Below the pieces are notes generated by a model. It ran no database searches. It saw only the letters and a list, made by a program, of their open reading frames with translations, and had not been told where the DNA came from. The position numbers and the translations under genes were made by a program. A DNA stretch of 64,000 bases from Panulirus ornatus (lineage: Eukaryota > Arthropoda > Malacostraca > Decapoda > Palinuridae). This document shows positions 20,856 to 33,198 of this stretch, one piece after another (within the stretch, counting starts at the first letter, position 1; the number at the start of each line of letters is the position of its first letter). The DNA lies in NCBI RefSeq assembly GCF_036320965.1, contig NC_092270.1, positions 18,499,440 to 18,563,439 of the forward strand. Reading direction: 5' to 3'.

Positions 20856-21735
20856 CTTTTTTGTTTAAGGTAAAGGGGTCATTCAAATGAATACTGAACC
20901 AAACAAAATGTGAAAAGTTTTTCCATTAGGAAATATACAAACAATAACTAAGACACACTAGTTAACATATGAATTATACAAAATTAACAGTTTACCTAAA
21001 ATTTCACAGGTTGATAACAACTTGGGCTAGTAGTAGTTCAGGCTGGCTTGAGCCTTGACAGTCATACATACTGTGGACTACCCCTAAGGGATCATATAAA
21101 CAGGTGTTATGACTTATGATACCATATGGACTTCCAGTACATTGTAGTCCATCTTGGGTTTCATATAGAGCTCCCGGCTGTCCAAGGAATACTTCACAGT
21201 TCTCACACAATCCCTGTGCTGTCCACATGAGACCATATGCAGTCCACTTGCTCAGAAATGTCCTTTGGTGAATACTAGGTTATCACAGGCCTTTGTCAAT
21301 TGGGAGCACCCCATTTTTAGTCACCTCTCCTCAAGTCTTCCCATACCTTTGTGATGCCTGTTGTCACTACACATACTCACTGCAGCAGGAAGGTATGAGG
21401 AACATTGAATACCCTGATGCCTCTTTAACCTGAGGATGACCTGCTGCTCGAAGTGATCTCTCCATCTGCCTCTGCTCTCCTCCATATTAACTTGCTTTCG
21501 TTCTTCAGTGAATCATGTCCTTTCCCCCATTCCACCTGAGCCAATCAGCTTTCAGCCCTTAACTTATAATGCACTTGTGTACTACACACATGTGGCACTG
21601 GGGATTGGCGAAACTGATAAATAGCCGGCTTGAACTGTCACACCACATGGTAACTTTCTACAGTACATTACTAGAATCAATGATGTATGTGTGACTTATT
21701 GCACTGCACTTCTCCTCTAGATTACTTTTATTATG
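20856..21735 (-). repeat. 3' LTR of the gypsy-like element (approximate ends)
   Basis: Aligns with 25687-26735. Shared blocks include ACTGAACCAAACAAAA / ACTGGACCAAACAAAA, GGGAGCACCCCAT / TGGAGCACCCCAT, ACCTGATGCC / CCCTGATGCC with CCTGAGGATGACCTGCT / CCTGAGAATGACCTGCT, and the ending CATTGCTAGAA / CATTACTAGAA. Divergence is high with several indels, indicating an old insertion. Exact termini and a target-site duplication could not be fixed by eye. Confidence 0.7.
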
Positions 21736-22179
21736 ACATACTTTTAGTGCCCTAGTGCTCTTGTTGTGTTATATCAAGATATTAGATAATGATCGTATTG
21801 TGACATTACAGGTAACTCATTAGATTATATGACTGGAAGAAATGTATGATAAACATGTTGATAGGTAATGAAATATAATTTATGATTGATATATGATCAG
21901 CTTGTTGATATCTTATCAATTATTATTCATGAATAGAAGGCTTAATTTTAGATTGTATATTTTGTGAGAGGGAAAACATGTCATAGATGACATTTCACCC
22001 TCTTCATAAAGAGATTAATCCAACTTAATTTCTATGCTTGTCTGATCAAGATATTTACTACCTTTTTAAAAGAATTACTGCACAATACTGGTTTCACACT
22101 ACTGCTCAACACATGATATGATATAGCATAATATATATTGTGTCCTGAATTACCCACAATCTCTCTTCAGTTTGTCTGT

Positions 22180-22644
22180 ATACTCAGGCAATCTGCAACC
22201 ACATTCCCTCTACTTTTAATTGTTTCAAGCCTAGACAGAAAAGACTGAAATGTGAGAGACCATCTTTAGATTCTACCATTAATTACCTTTGTTTTCTGCA
22301 TGTAAGCTAGTCATTGATTATTTGTTTTTATGACAAATTCCTTCCCATAAAAGAAATACCTAAATTTATGACTTCCCCATACTATCACCATGCATTCCTT
22401 TTCAATTATCACATATCCCTGTTCCCTCTTCAGTAATTTTCTGCCTGCATACATGACTAGGAATATCTCACTTTGTGTTCATGCAACAAACCACCTCCTG
22501 TCCCACTGTCAGAAGCATCAGTCTGCAGTATGAATGGATCAGTTAAAACTGGTAGTCTTACAATTTGCTCTTGCACAAATTTAGTTTTAAATGTCTGAAA
22601 TGCAGTTTCACAAGTTCTTTTGAACCTCTCCTTAATGTCTAGTG
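22180..22644 (-). pseudogene. Gypsy-like RT/RNase H fragment
   Basis: The complement of 22490-22630 reads CETAFQTFKTKFVQEQ then RLPVLTDPFILQTDASD. This is the junction of the RT connection domain and RNase H of Ty3/gypsy elements; the catalytic Asp of RNase H lies in QTDASD. Further on, after frameshifts, KEFVIKTNNQ and LETIKSRGNVVADCLS match the RNase H end (usually FVLETDHQ and ...NVVADALSR). Several stops show it is inactive. The sequence just before it (LDIKERFKR) resembles an integrase C-terminal stretch rather than RT, another sign of rearrangement. Confidence 0.8.
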
Positions 22645-22968
22645 CAAAGGTTCCCAACTCGGGGTCCATGCACCCCCAGGAGGTATGTACGTGAAGCTTC
22701 ATCAGGGGATACATAAGATACATTTCAAGGGACAAAAGGTATATTGCCATTGAGTGTTTTTGTTTAAGTAGAACACTGCTTTGGCACATAAGGTTTGTTC
22801 AGAGCTGCATGATTTTGGCAAGGATTATCTATGTGGAAATAAAAAGAATAAACAAATTTATTATGATAAGAAAAGTGAAGAAAAAAGTGATTCATATGTG
22901 AGGGGGGATACTTAACGTCTTACATTGAGGCCATGGGAACACCAAACAGAAAAGGTAAGGAACCACTG
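22645..22968. mobile_element. hAT-like non-autonomous DNA transposon (MITE), 324 bp
   Basis: Terminal inverted repeats are CAAAGGTTCCCAAC on the left and GTAAGGAACCACTG on the right (complement CAGTGGTTCCTTAC). They match the CAGTGGTTCTCAAC-type ends common in hAT MITEs. Flanks are GTCTAGTG (22637-22644) and GTCTAACA (22969-22976), a decayed 8 bp target-site duplication agreeing at five of eight positions. The interior has no open frame. It is inserted in the gypsy-like pol region. Confidence 0.75.
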
Positions 22969-24559
22969 GTCTAACACAGGGTGATATGTTTCTTAGTTTC
23001 TGATTCACCTACTTTAGCATAGCTAATCGGCCCCTACCACTCTACCATACAGTTGTTCAAATGGTGAAGAACCATTACTCTCTTGTGGTAATTCCAAGTT
23101 TGCAAACAACAAAGGAGTTACATATCTGTCTCAGTCTTTTATGTTCTTTACACATTTTTTTTTTTATCATAAACTCTAACAATCCATCAAGCTTCACCAA
23201 TAACCTACTGCAAGCTCGATGATAAGGAGGAGTAGTGAGCTAGCGTACTGACTAGAGTGTAATCACTTTCCTCATTACATCTGACAGAAAATGCTTACTC
23301 TTATCAGTCAACTCTTCCCTGCATACTCCCACTGTTGATTATACATCCATCAAGATTTTTGCTCTTGACTGAGTATAGTTGCACTTTGGGGACACATCCT
23401 TCAGCTATTAGGTTGCTCAGTCCTCCATTGTGAGTATAAATGTTTCCCTTCTGAGGTGTTAGTGCAGTCAGAATCACAGTGTTTACTTGCACCGTCTTGA
23501 ATTATTCATCTATCAATGGCATACTTCGTAGTGGTAACATTTTCATCCATCTCTTTGGTATAGAATATTGGCAAACGTCACAAGACCTGAAATATATCAG
23601 CATATCCCTACTCATAAAAATGTTATAAAATTCCTGTTGTCATCTTAGTACATAGGTGAGCTCCAACAAATCATTTACAAGTTAGTTGTAATACTTGACT
23701 CCTGAACTTTGTTGGCACTATCACCTTGTTCAGTTTGTCTCTCATATATGATCCTACTGTAAATTTTTTGTATTGCTAACAATGAATTTTGATTCATTAA
23801 CATGTGATCTTTTTTTGGATGCCACTGTTGCACTTGTACTAATGTAGCATTCTTCCATTGGCTTTTTTGATGTTCATCTGTTGTAAAAATCGGCTTTGAA
23901 CCTGTTAGTTGGGGTTTTGACTTGCATGCTTCCCATTGCTGGCTCCTAGCTCATACAGTGGGCCCTTCTAGGCCCGAGAGGATCTGCAGGTTCCTAGAAG
24001 TCTGGAAGGTTGCCTTAATTGTGCACTAGGTTAGACAGGCACAACACCTCTAACTTCCCTTGGCAGTGTGGATTATCTGCCCTTATATGAACCACTGGAA
24101 CCCCCCTTACAGTCCCATCTGTCAGCACACAGATGCTTATCTTGCTCGTGAATTGTTCCTTCACCAAAGTCATGTCAAATTATTCCTTTAGAACAACCAG
24201 CATCTCAAGAATTTTACATTTGTTTTATTTTCACCATTGATGATTGTCATCTTCCTAATATCAGCCGTAGATACAACACTCAGAACTAGAAGTGTCCCAC
24301 CTACTTCTCTGTACATACCTATTCTGATAATCTGTCCACCACCACAGATGCATCAGTATCTTATCTTTATTGAGTGTCTTGTTTTACCATCCCTGCTTAT
24401 CTATAGTTCAGTCTTTTTGAAGTCCTTTTAACTCATTACCGAGACTTGTCTCTTTCCTTTTGGCATGTACTGCATCCCTTTTCCATAGGGTGTGCATTCT
24501 TTAGTTCTTGAACCTGTAGTATATCACCTTATCTACCTTCTTTCATGTAGCTTAGGATA

Positions 24560-25440
24560 ATTTCACTCTTTGATCATACTTCCCACACAAAAAGCATATT
24601 CCAGAAACCCTCAATTTACTCACCTCTGATGGCTTCATTTTCTGGTCATCACCTTTGTTTTTTCTGATTTAATACATTATGTTTACCTTCAAAGAAGGTT
24701 AATTTTGGGTAAACCCATGCAATGTCCATTCTCTTCTTGCCTCAGTATGGTAGTTGTCAAATTCTGTTTCTCCTACTGTATCAGAAGGCTTATATTCTTA
24801 GAAAAACATCTTCAGCTCTTGAGAATGTTTATTATATAACTGCACTAACAGCATCAAACCTGACATCTTCATATGTAGTTTTGCTGTTTGCCAGTTTTAT
24901 CCATTTATTCAAATGATTACTCATCCTTGTTACAAACTGTGAGGTTGACTCACCTTTCTGTTCTTAGGTGTTGAACATAATTTCTGTCAATGCCCTTCTG
25001 TTGTAAAGTTGAACCTCAACTATGCTTCCTTGATGGTGTTGTAGACTGCCACTCATGCATCACCCAAATGAAAACATGTCTCTGATACCTTGCCTGTCAC
25101 TAAAGAATTCAAAGTAGTAGCCCGCTTTTCTCTTTTTAAACCTCTCAGACCTTAATGAATGTGAATCTGTATCATTCGATTCACAGAATTTTGGCAGTTT
25201 GGGTACTTTCATCTTGTATGTCCTTACCCTGGGCCCCAAAATGCCATCATCACCACCTCTGTTCTTTCCCTGTAATTGTATCTGCGATTTAGTAATCCTG
25301 TAAGGCCTATGATTACCTCCTGGTATGCAGCTTGCTCATGCCATTCCCTAACCTGTTCCTTTGCAAGTAGTGTCTGTTCTTTATCATTTATTGCGCAAAG
25401 ATTATCACATGAATACATAGAGATTTTCTTACCTTAACTA
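24560..25440 (-). pseudogene. Gypsy-like gag remnant
   Basis: The complement from 25418 downward has an open stretch with a coiled-coil-like polar segment (KEQVREWHEQAAYQE). Past a stop it continues with KVPKLPKF-type sequence and, near 24565-24600, CFLCGKYDQR, which resembles a CCHC zinc knuckle with one ligand lost. This is the arrangement of a Ty3/gypsy gag. Many frameshifts; assignment is partly from position behind the upstream LTR. Confidence 0.5.
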
Positions 25441-25686
25441 ACTTACAAAAGTCCATGATCCCCCAGTGTTCATGCATATATAGTAGCAGAAAAAAAGAAG
25501 AGCAGATTGGTTGAGGTACTAGTACATATATGTTAATAGATTAACTTATAGGTAATGCTAAATCTCATTCATTTCACATTATCAGTAAAGTTCACTTTAA
25601 AAGTTTACTTACCATCCTGCCAAGGTTGCTAATATAGAAATGTCACTCTCGCAACTGAAATTCCCTTGGTGATCATCCAGTGCCCT

Positions 25687-26735
25687 GTTTTGCTCATGGT
25701 GAAGGGAGTGTTTCAAGTGAACACTGGACCAAACAAAAATTTAATAAATCATCTTGAATAAGAATCAACAAACAGAAACTAAAACACACTAATTAGATAT
25801 AATCTTAAACTTTAATCCCCAGCTCTATTCAAAGTAAATAGTCTGCTTAACGGTTTACAGGTTTCACAAACTGACAGCAGCTGGGCATATCAGTGATCCA
25901 AGCTGACTCAATTCTGACTATTTTACATACTTTTAAGTGTCCCTAAGAGGTGATGTAACCAGTTGCTGTGACTTGAGTTACAATGCCATACAGACTTCCA
26001 GTTCCATGTAGTCCATTGTAGGTTTAACACAAAGCATCCATTGAAAACTTCAGTGTCCTCATATGACCCTTGCGCTGTCCCTGGAAGATCACACTTGGTC
26101 CTCTCGTCTAATGATGACCTCAGGGTGAAAACTGGGTTACCACAGACCTCTGTCAATTGGAGCACCCCATCATCAATCACTTCTTCCCATGGGAGATCAC
26201 TCGCTCCACACACTCCTCTGCAGAGTTATTGGAGGTAAGCTTGTCCAGCAGATAAGCAGTCTCACAAAACTTTAGGCTGGTGTTGCAACCACTCAGGCTC
26301 ACCCAGGCGAACTTGATACTTGCCACTGACACATACTCACAGCAACGAGAAGATAAGAGAGATACTGAACACCCTGATGCCTGTTTAGCCTGAGAATGAC
26401 CTGCTCCCCAGAGCATCTGCTGTGACCTCTCCATCCTTCTCTACTCTTTGTCCACCTCTGCACTCCGCCATATCACCTCACTTTCACTCTTCAGCTAGTA
26501 ACGTCCTTTCCCCTGTTCCACCTAAACCAATCAACTCTCTCTGTCTTCAGCTTATTACACATTTCTGCACTGCACACCTGTGGTAGTGGAGATTGGTGAA
26601 ACTGTTTGCTAGGTAGTTTGAACTGCTTTACTGTAAGTTAACTTCTTACAGTGCATTGCTAGAAACATTGATGTGTGTGTGACAAACTGCATCACACTTC
26701 TAATGCATCTTAACTTTACTACCTTGTACCCTTAT
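25687..26735 (-). repeat. 5' LTR of the gypsy-like element (approximate ends)
   Basis: Partner of 20856-21735; the longer length comes from insertions (for example 25795-25870 and 26215-26330 have weak counterparts). It is the upstream LTR because gag lies next to it on the minus strand. The 96- and 85-codon frames here are not supported as genes. Confidence 0.7.
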
Positions 26736-27414
26736 TACTGTAGTTTTCTATCTGTCTGTATCTTTGACACTAGTTCCCTTTGGGAACTTACACAAGGGGA
26801 GGGCCTGTCTACCCATCTTTGTGCTTTCCTCTCTGATTCCTGAATACAGTATAGTACTTGCTTACAAATGATCTACTTTTTTAAGTCAACCCCCCTCATC
26901 TGTTCCCAAACATGTCATTCACATAACAAAACTATCTAATGTGAATGTATGATTTAGGCAAATGCACAACTGATTAAGGCACACTCATGTTAAATGCATG
27001 TGAAAATGTATTATGGAGAGCTGAATGAAATATGCTCTAAAATTCTGCTTATGATGTCACATCACCATAACTTCACTACACATCTTTTTCTCCCAACAGT
27101 CTCGGTGATTGTCATCTTGAAGAGGTAGGCTTTGCATAGGCCATGGCTAAACTTACTTATGAATAAGTTTGTTTTGTCCATGAGTTGCCGTATTATCCTC
27201 TTGCATACTGATATTCATTCTGTGTAATTGATGCTGATTTTTGTCATATGATTTTGATATTGATATGTTTTCTTGCTGTATAGGTTTTCCATGTTGAAGT
27301 GTCAAGTGAACTGTTTTTTCTTTTTCTGATTGATGGCAATGGCCTACAGGTAAACATGTTCTGTCAGTAATATGTTTTAGTTATTTTAGTGTATAGTATA
27401 CTGGATTTTTCTAT
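26736..27414. other. Intron 2, no feature seen
   Basis: AT-rich sequence with no recognised element. Confidence 0.45.
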
Positions 27415-27790
27415 GTCAAATTAAGCAGCACAACGTCTGATAACACAACTTTTTTGTCTGTGCATGGTTTTCTTATGTGAGACATCATACAGCACCACTA
27501 TGCTGACATGGTTAAGACATCAAATAGCAGAGCTGTGCTGACATGGTTTTGTATATGCAGTAAAACTTTCTGTTTTTTAAGCAGCATAACACATTGAAGT
27601 GTCTGCATTTTTACAAAACCTTTTACTGCGATATATCACTTAGCACAACATATGCTGATATGCCTATTTTTATAAGATCTACTTTGATACATTAAGTAGC
27701 ACAAAATAATGCTAACGTGCCTTTGTTTGAAAGGTCTTTGATATGTCAGGTAGCACATCCTGTGCAGATATGTCTCTGCTTGGACCCTTG
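27415..27790. repeat. Degenerate tandem repeat, ~60 bp spacing, about six copies
   Basis: A motif of the form AAGCAGCACAAC...ATGCTGACATGG recurs about every 60 bp (AGCACAACGTCTGATAAC, AGCACCACTATGCTGACATGG, AGCAGAGCTGTGCTGACATGG, AGCACAACATATGCTGATATG, AGCACAAAATAATGCTAACGTG, AGCACATCCTGTGCAGATATG). Spacing and sequence vary, so it is an old decaying minisatellite in intron 2. Confidence 0.75.
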
Positions 27791-28969
27791 TTGTTTAGCT
27801 CTAAAGCCGTAGACTACTTTTGATGCTTAAGCCTCTTCTAGGAAATTCACCCAGTAACAGGCATTGTTGTAATATGATTATCATGAATTGTGTCATTTTA
27901 AATGATACACTCAAACACATTAGATACTCCTCTGGTGAGTAATTTGTATACAGAAAATCAGTTTGAAATTATTTGTCCTTATTCAGACATGTGATAGTCT
28001 TGAAAGCTGCAATTTCCTCAGAAAATTTCATTGAATGAGGGCAATTTTATAATGAATGTAAGAAATGTGCAAAGATCATGATGATGCAAGCTAGACATAC
28101 TCTTCTCAGATATGGACAAGCTCAAAGTATTACAGATTTTAATCATAAAGAAGATGATTATAGATATAGGCCTTGGATTCACATGGAGGTAGAGAGTGAT
28201 TTAGATACAAAGTCTAGATTATGAGCGGGATAATTTCCTGTTTTATGTCATCCCACTAGAGTTAGAGTGGCTGATTCATCTTTATTTTCAACAAATTGGG
28301 AATATGAAACATGGTACCCTACTTGGAAAGAATGACCAAATAATGTTTAGATTTGAATGTGGTTAGTAAGGGCATAGAAAAGGTCTGGGAGGAAACCAGA
28401 CTTGAAGAGGAGATGTAGTTTTGGTGGCTATTTATAGATAAACAGTGTTTGGGGAAATATTATGCCACTACCAGAATGTAGGACATTGTTACAGAAAGTG
28501 CTGTAAGATATGTAACGATGGGTATAGGACATAGGGATGCAAATTTCTGTAACAGCAAGTCTACTAGACTGTTTTGGTCAAAGAGTTGATTCACCCCTTT
28601 ACTACATGAAAATTGTGGTACCAGGAGCTAGTATTAGTGATATGAAGGACATCTTCTTAGCTCTGTCTCATATGAGAGGGATGACAAAGAAACAGGTAGG
28701 AGTATATTTGCCAGAATTGACTTCACCAGTGGCAGATGATGACAGGAAAGTAAAGTCGGTTATCCTCCATTTTTTTTTTTTTTTGTGGAGAATGTGGCGC
28801 AGAATCTGAAACTACAAGTGGCAACTGATTATGCAGTTCATAGAACTAGTTTGATAAATAAACAGAAGCATTTGAGTTTCTCTTATTGTCATACTTGATT
28901 ATTAAGGATTGTATACTGAATTTTTATAAGGCAAGATAAATCCTAATGGAAAGGGTACTTATGTCATTC
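27791..28969. other. Intron 2, unclassified
   Basis: A 90-codon plus-strand frame at 28537-28809 (contains KIVVPGASISDMKD) could be a remnant of an unrecognised mobile element; I cannot name a family. A T17 run near 28771 interrupts it. No other feature seen. Confidence 0.35.
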
Positions 28970-29017
28970 AAAATAATGTGCAAATCTGGTTGTAAAACCA
29001 GATTTGCACATTATTTT
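28970..29017. repeat. Perfect 22 bp inverted repeat with 4-base loop
   Basis: Arm 28970-28991 (contains AATAATGTGCAAATCTGG) and arm 28996-29017 (contains CCAGATTTGCACATTATT) are exactly complementary over 22 bases around the loop GTAA. In RNA it would form an unbroken 22 bp hairpin. No mismatches are present, although surrounding sequence is decayed, which suggests a recent origin. Confidence 0.97.
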
Positions 29018-30789
29018 CCCCCTTCTCTCTGAAACTTTTTGTGGATGATTTAGAAATAAGGCCAGTAAATAAAAACAGGCTATTGGTTAGGCTTTAATGT
29101 TTTTATTTTAGACTCAAAGAGCAACATGTGTTTAAGCCATAGGACAATAGTACTCCAGTGAGAAGTGCTTCCTAGAGTGACCTCATCCCAAGCTTTTCAC
29201 TGAGTTCAGAAATGGCCCACATTTAGCAGGTGTGGTTTTGTTCCAGGTAGAAATAGTCCAAGGGGTATATTAATGTTATTAAGAAATGAGGTCAAGGATT
29301 TAATGACAGATGCCAAAAAAGAGATTTTGCCAGATCCAACTCCAGGCAGTGACTTGGGACTCAAGCCAAGACTGTATTGTTCTAAGATGGCTGGTGTCAG
29401 TCCTGCTGGGCATTTCAAGTGGTGTCCAGTGGTTTTGGATTGTGCTGGAAAAGTGAAAGACCACTTAGGACTTTCATGGGTCAGTTATCAATCTTCTGCT
29501 TCAAGAACATGTTTAAGACAGGAAAAATCTTTGTCATAAATTTTCCAGTTTCCAATAGTAGGTGCTTTGTTAACCCAATTTGCAAAATGATAATAATCAG
29601 TTCAGTCTGGCAGGTAATTCAGAAAAGTGCTTGGACTCTTTTCAGTGCATCACCAGACGGTATGGCTTGTTCATATAAACTCCCCATTCTGGTGTATCAT
29701 AGCATTCAAGTTTGTTTACTGAGTCACCTGGATAAAGACCATACTTTTTGGTCTAAGTATTGCACCCAACATGTTTATAAAACTGATGGGAGTAATTATA
29801 AGGCATTTATGGAAAACAGAAATCAAGATTCTTGGCTTACTTAGACCACCAGCTAATTGCTTTCTTTATGGAGGTGTTTGGAAGCTCTGGGGTAAAACAA
29901 TGCGCAATCAACAGATTTGGCTTTGTGCCAAATGCACAGACATCATTATCGATTTCTCCCCAAACATTGTAGTGGTTAGGCTTGATCTGAGACATAAGAG
30001 ATCTATCCATGTCCATCTGCTAGAACTGGGTGATCAGCTTCACAGCACAATAATTCATAGGTCCAGACAAGCAAGATTTTTCATGAAGCAAAGCCTCTCA
30101 TGGCTCAGAATTTGTATGCTAATCAAGATCAAAGATGAACATGTTATTCCTCACCCAAAGCTCTAAAATAAGCTTCATTGTTAGGTAAAGGCTGGGGTTG
30201 TTGAGCCTAAAGGTAAAATGAATAATTCATATGGGCACTTCTCAAAAAGAATAGAGGTTCCAATAAAAAATGAGGATGAGTTACGATAGGAAATGGTTTC
30301 TTCCCTTGGCCTTGGCCCTTAGCGGTGGAAAAGGACTATAATTCAGGGAGGGAATTGAAACTAAAGACATGTACATTGATACATCTTTTTGTCTTAATAA
30401 AGAGGGCATGGTACTCTTGGCCTCTGTTCTGGATACTCTCAGTGTATTGTCTGTGTCAAGAAAAGTTTGTTCAGGAAGTATCATGCCTATCTTTAAAGAG
30501 CCCAGATTATTGTAGCATGTGATATGCCACACATATTCCGATGGGAAGAAAGAATGAACAGTAGACTAGGAATGATTTATGTGGATCTCATTTATTTAAG
30601 CAACTGAGATAGATGTATTTTTTCAGGTGGAATGCAATCATGAATAACTAATTTATATATCTCTTAAGATTCATTTGAGACACACTCAGTTAGGACTGGA
30701 ATTGATGGAGGTGTCTTCGACTTTTACTTAACCGAACTTTCTTTTATTGGTTTTAAGTATTCCTTCTGTCTTTCATGAGACTCCCTTAG
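29018..30789 (+). other. Unclassified degenerate coding-like block
   Basis: Several overlapping plus-strand frames (29273-29539, 29419-29844, 29771-30166) follow each other in different phases over about 900 bp. This is the pattern of a frameshifted mobile-element gene. Readable pieces include PDPTPGSDLGLKPRLYCSKM and VVVRLDLRHKRSIHVHLLEL. I do not recognise the family. From 30170 to 30789 nothing else is seen. Confidence 0.3.
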
Positions 30790-31960
30790 TGCTCAGGAGG
30801 CCAGCTACACACACCAGGGAGGACCATAGGGCATATAGTGAGGTTCTGTATGTCTCTTGGGAGAGTGTAAGGAAGATGTAATGTCTTCATTGTGGTAGTT
30901 GCATTTTGGGTATGAAGAGTCATGTTGGATTAGAATTTGTTATGTTGTAGGGATGGGATGTGTCCAGAACACAGACAAGAAAGTGTAATTCTTATTTATC
31001 TAGGGAGAGTGGTTTTAGATGGTTTTCAAAACTGAGTTAAGAGGGCATATGTTTAGTGTTAGTCAGGTTATTGTAGTGTGTATATGATTTGTCAGTGTTG
31101 TGTTTGTTAGGTGTTGGGGAATCTGTAAATTTAGATTCCTGAAGTATGAAGCATTTATTGCCATTTGGAGGTTCATGGTCAGTTATGGAGTGGTTTGAAT
31201 GAGAATGGTCTGGTGCTGTTGCAAAGGATTAATTGCCAAGCATACTGAGGTGGAATTGTACTGGGAGGATCTTTGTTTCTTTGTGTAGGTCCTAAGTGCA
31301 TGTAGTTTTCAGGCAGCCAGTGATTGTTCTTGGTGCTCTGGTTTGTGTGGTTTGCAGTTTTGTTTTAGTTGCTTTGACAGGATGGATGACCTGGTACGTG
31401 AGGCATAGCTTAGGATGGAACAGATGAATTTTTTGTAGAGAATACTAAGGGATTCTTTTTCTTGTCTAAATCTGGTGCCATTTATTGTTCTAAAGTCTTT
31501 TTGTTGTTGTTGCTTGTGTGTTGATGTTTGTGGTGTGGGGAGTAAATGTCATGTGTGTTGCATGTGATGCCGAGAATTGTTAGTGCTCTTTTGATTAGAA
31601 GTGTTTCGCCATTCAGGAAGACTAGAGGGTACAGGTTGGATTCATGTCTGTGCTGGGTTAAAAATGTCAGTGAGGACCATCATAGAGATGCAACCATTCT
31701 TTTCTAGGTGTGCCACTGTTCTTGTTGTTGTTGTTTCTTTGATGTCAGAGTGCTGTCATGTGATTGTGAGGTCATCAGCATATAAGAAGACCGTCATACT
31801 GTGGTCTGCAGGAGGCAATGGGAGGTCATGTTGGAAGAGAATGAAGAGGGTTGGAGAAAGAACTCCTCCTAGGGAACTCCACTGTAGAGCTTAAGGGTTT
31901 TAGAGAGTATGTCCATGTAAGTGACAATGGCTTGTGACTAGCTGTAAAGTTGGCCAATCA
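30790..31960 (-). mobile_element. Jockey-like non-LTR retrotransposon RT fragment, minus strand
   Basis: The complement near 31770 reads TVFLYADDLTIT, an intact RT catalytic YADD box. Downstream (lower coordinates) follow TRFRQEKESLSILYKKFI, LSYASRTRSSIL, and the QxxQxxALRxATGC-like region, ending near 30800 in the small C-terminal tail. Order and wording match Jockey-type arthropod LINEs. Many stops and frameshifts; 5' truncated before the finger domain. The plus-strand 97-codon frame at 31601-31894 is its shadow. Confidence 0.7.
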
Positions 31961-33198
31961 CTTTTTGTGGAAGTAAATGGCCATTTATATAGACAGGAGG
32001 ATGCATAATCGGATATGTGTCTGTTGGAGTTTAAAAGGGATGACTGAAGACTTCAGTGGAGATGCAGACAGTTCTAGATGAGCTACTGCACCAGTTATGT
32101 AATGTATGTGAAAAGCAATTGCCACTCAGTCATTCACAAGAGGTGTTAAAAGGTTTCTACCACCAGTATCCAAGAAATATCTCTGCTTGAGAGACACATC
32201 CATCGAGAGGAAAAGTTTTTCAATATTAAAACCTACATTATTAAAAGAATTTTTCACAGCTTTCTAAGACACAATATTGTGACTTTTTGTGCATGCATTC
32301 AACATGGCTGTGGCATATTTAGTTATGTTTACCTTCATGCTGACTTACATTACATGACTTTGTTTGGAGAACTACATGATGAAGGGCAGCAGAGGGGCTT
32401 GACTTAAAAAAACATGCTTTTCATAAGTTTAGAGCTGAATCTTAACTTCTAATATTGGACTGTTGCTATCCCACAGTGATTTAATTCACTCACATGAAAT
32501 TGTGCAAAATTTAGTCATTCTTCCTACACTCAGTTCAGTTACCTACAGCTGTCATATTCTTCCTTCTACTTGCCTTTAGGGCGCTGTTTCTGTCTCAAAT
32601 TCCTTTCATTCTACTTTCTCCTCTCCATTAGTCTCAGAGCCTTTTAATAGAAAATATATCTCAAGTACATGAACTCTGTTGGCAGTTCTTTGTTCTCACT
32701 CTTTTGTCTTACCTGCTTACATTTGTAGTACACTTTTCATAAACAGATTCCTTATCTGAAAACGTTTTTTCTGACCATAATAGGATGACTAGTTGTTGAT
32801 TATATCGCCATCAGGCTTATCAGTGTACATCCTTAGTGGTAAGCATCTCAAAAACTAAGTAATTCTCTATGTAGGTAACCTGTTACCCGTTTTTGCCATT
32901 TTGAATGAACCACTAAGTGCCATGGCACTGGTGAGGTGAAGGTAGCCAACAGACCATTTCATCATAGTCCTTACAGGTAATATCTGGTCACTGCTTTTGT
33001 AAATGCACCAAGGGTAAGGTGTCAGAAGCTGCCCCTGTCTGTTTAGTATTTTTTTTTGGAAACATGTTGGGGAGTTTTAGATTATGAAGATTCTCATACT
33101 TATATGCATCTATCATTGCAGATATTTCAGGACTTGGGAATATTGTTTTAAGTGGTATAAACCAGCCAGTTAAAGTTTGTGATCCGTTGACTTCACAG
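31961..33198. other. Intron 2, no feature seen
   Basis: AT-rich sequence. A minus-strand 93-codon frame at 32988-33269 overlaps the start of the Tigger-like element and is not supported. Confidence 0.4.

Larger units (their letters stand above)
20856..26735 (-). mobile_element. Ty3/gypsy-like LTR retrotransposon, decayed, minus strand
   Basis: Two diverged direct repeats (20856-21735 and 25687-26735) flank a region whose complement reads, from high to low coordinate, a gag-like segment (25440 to about 24560), little recognisable sequence, a short integrase-like piece near 23040-23070 (PFEQLYGR), and a clear RT/RNase H segment (22644 to about 22180). In an intact gypsy element integrase follows RNase H, so this copy is rearranged or internally deleted. 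Frameshifts and stops are frequent. A hAT-like MITE (22645-22968) splits it. It lies antisense in the 21 kb intron between exons 2b and 3. Confidence 0.75.

Noticed and set aside
31601..31894. Plus-strand 97-codon frame as a gene
   Set aside because: Opposite strand carries the YADDLT box of a Jockey-like RT.
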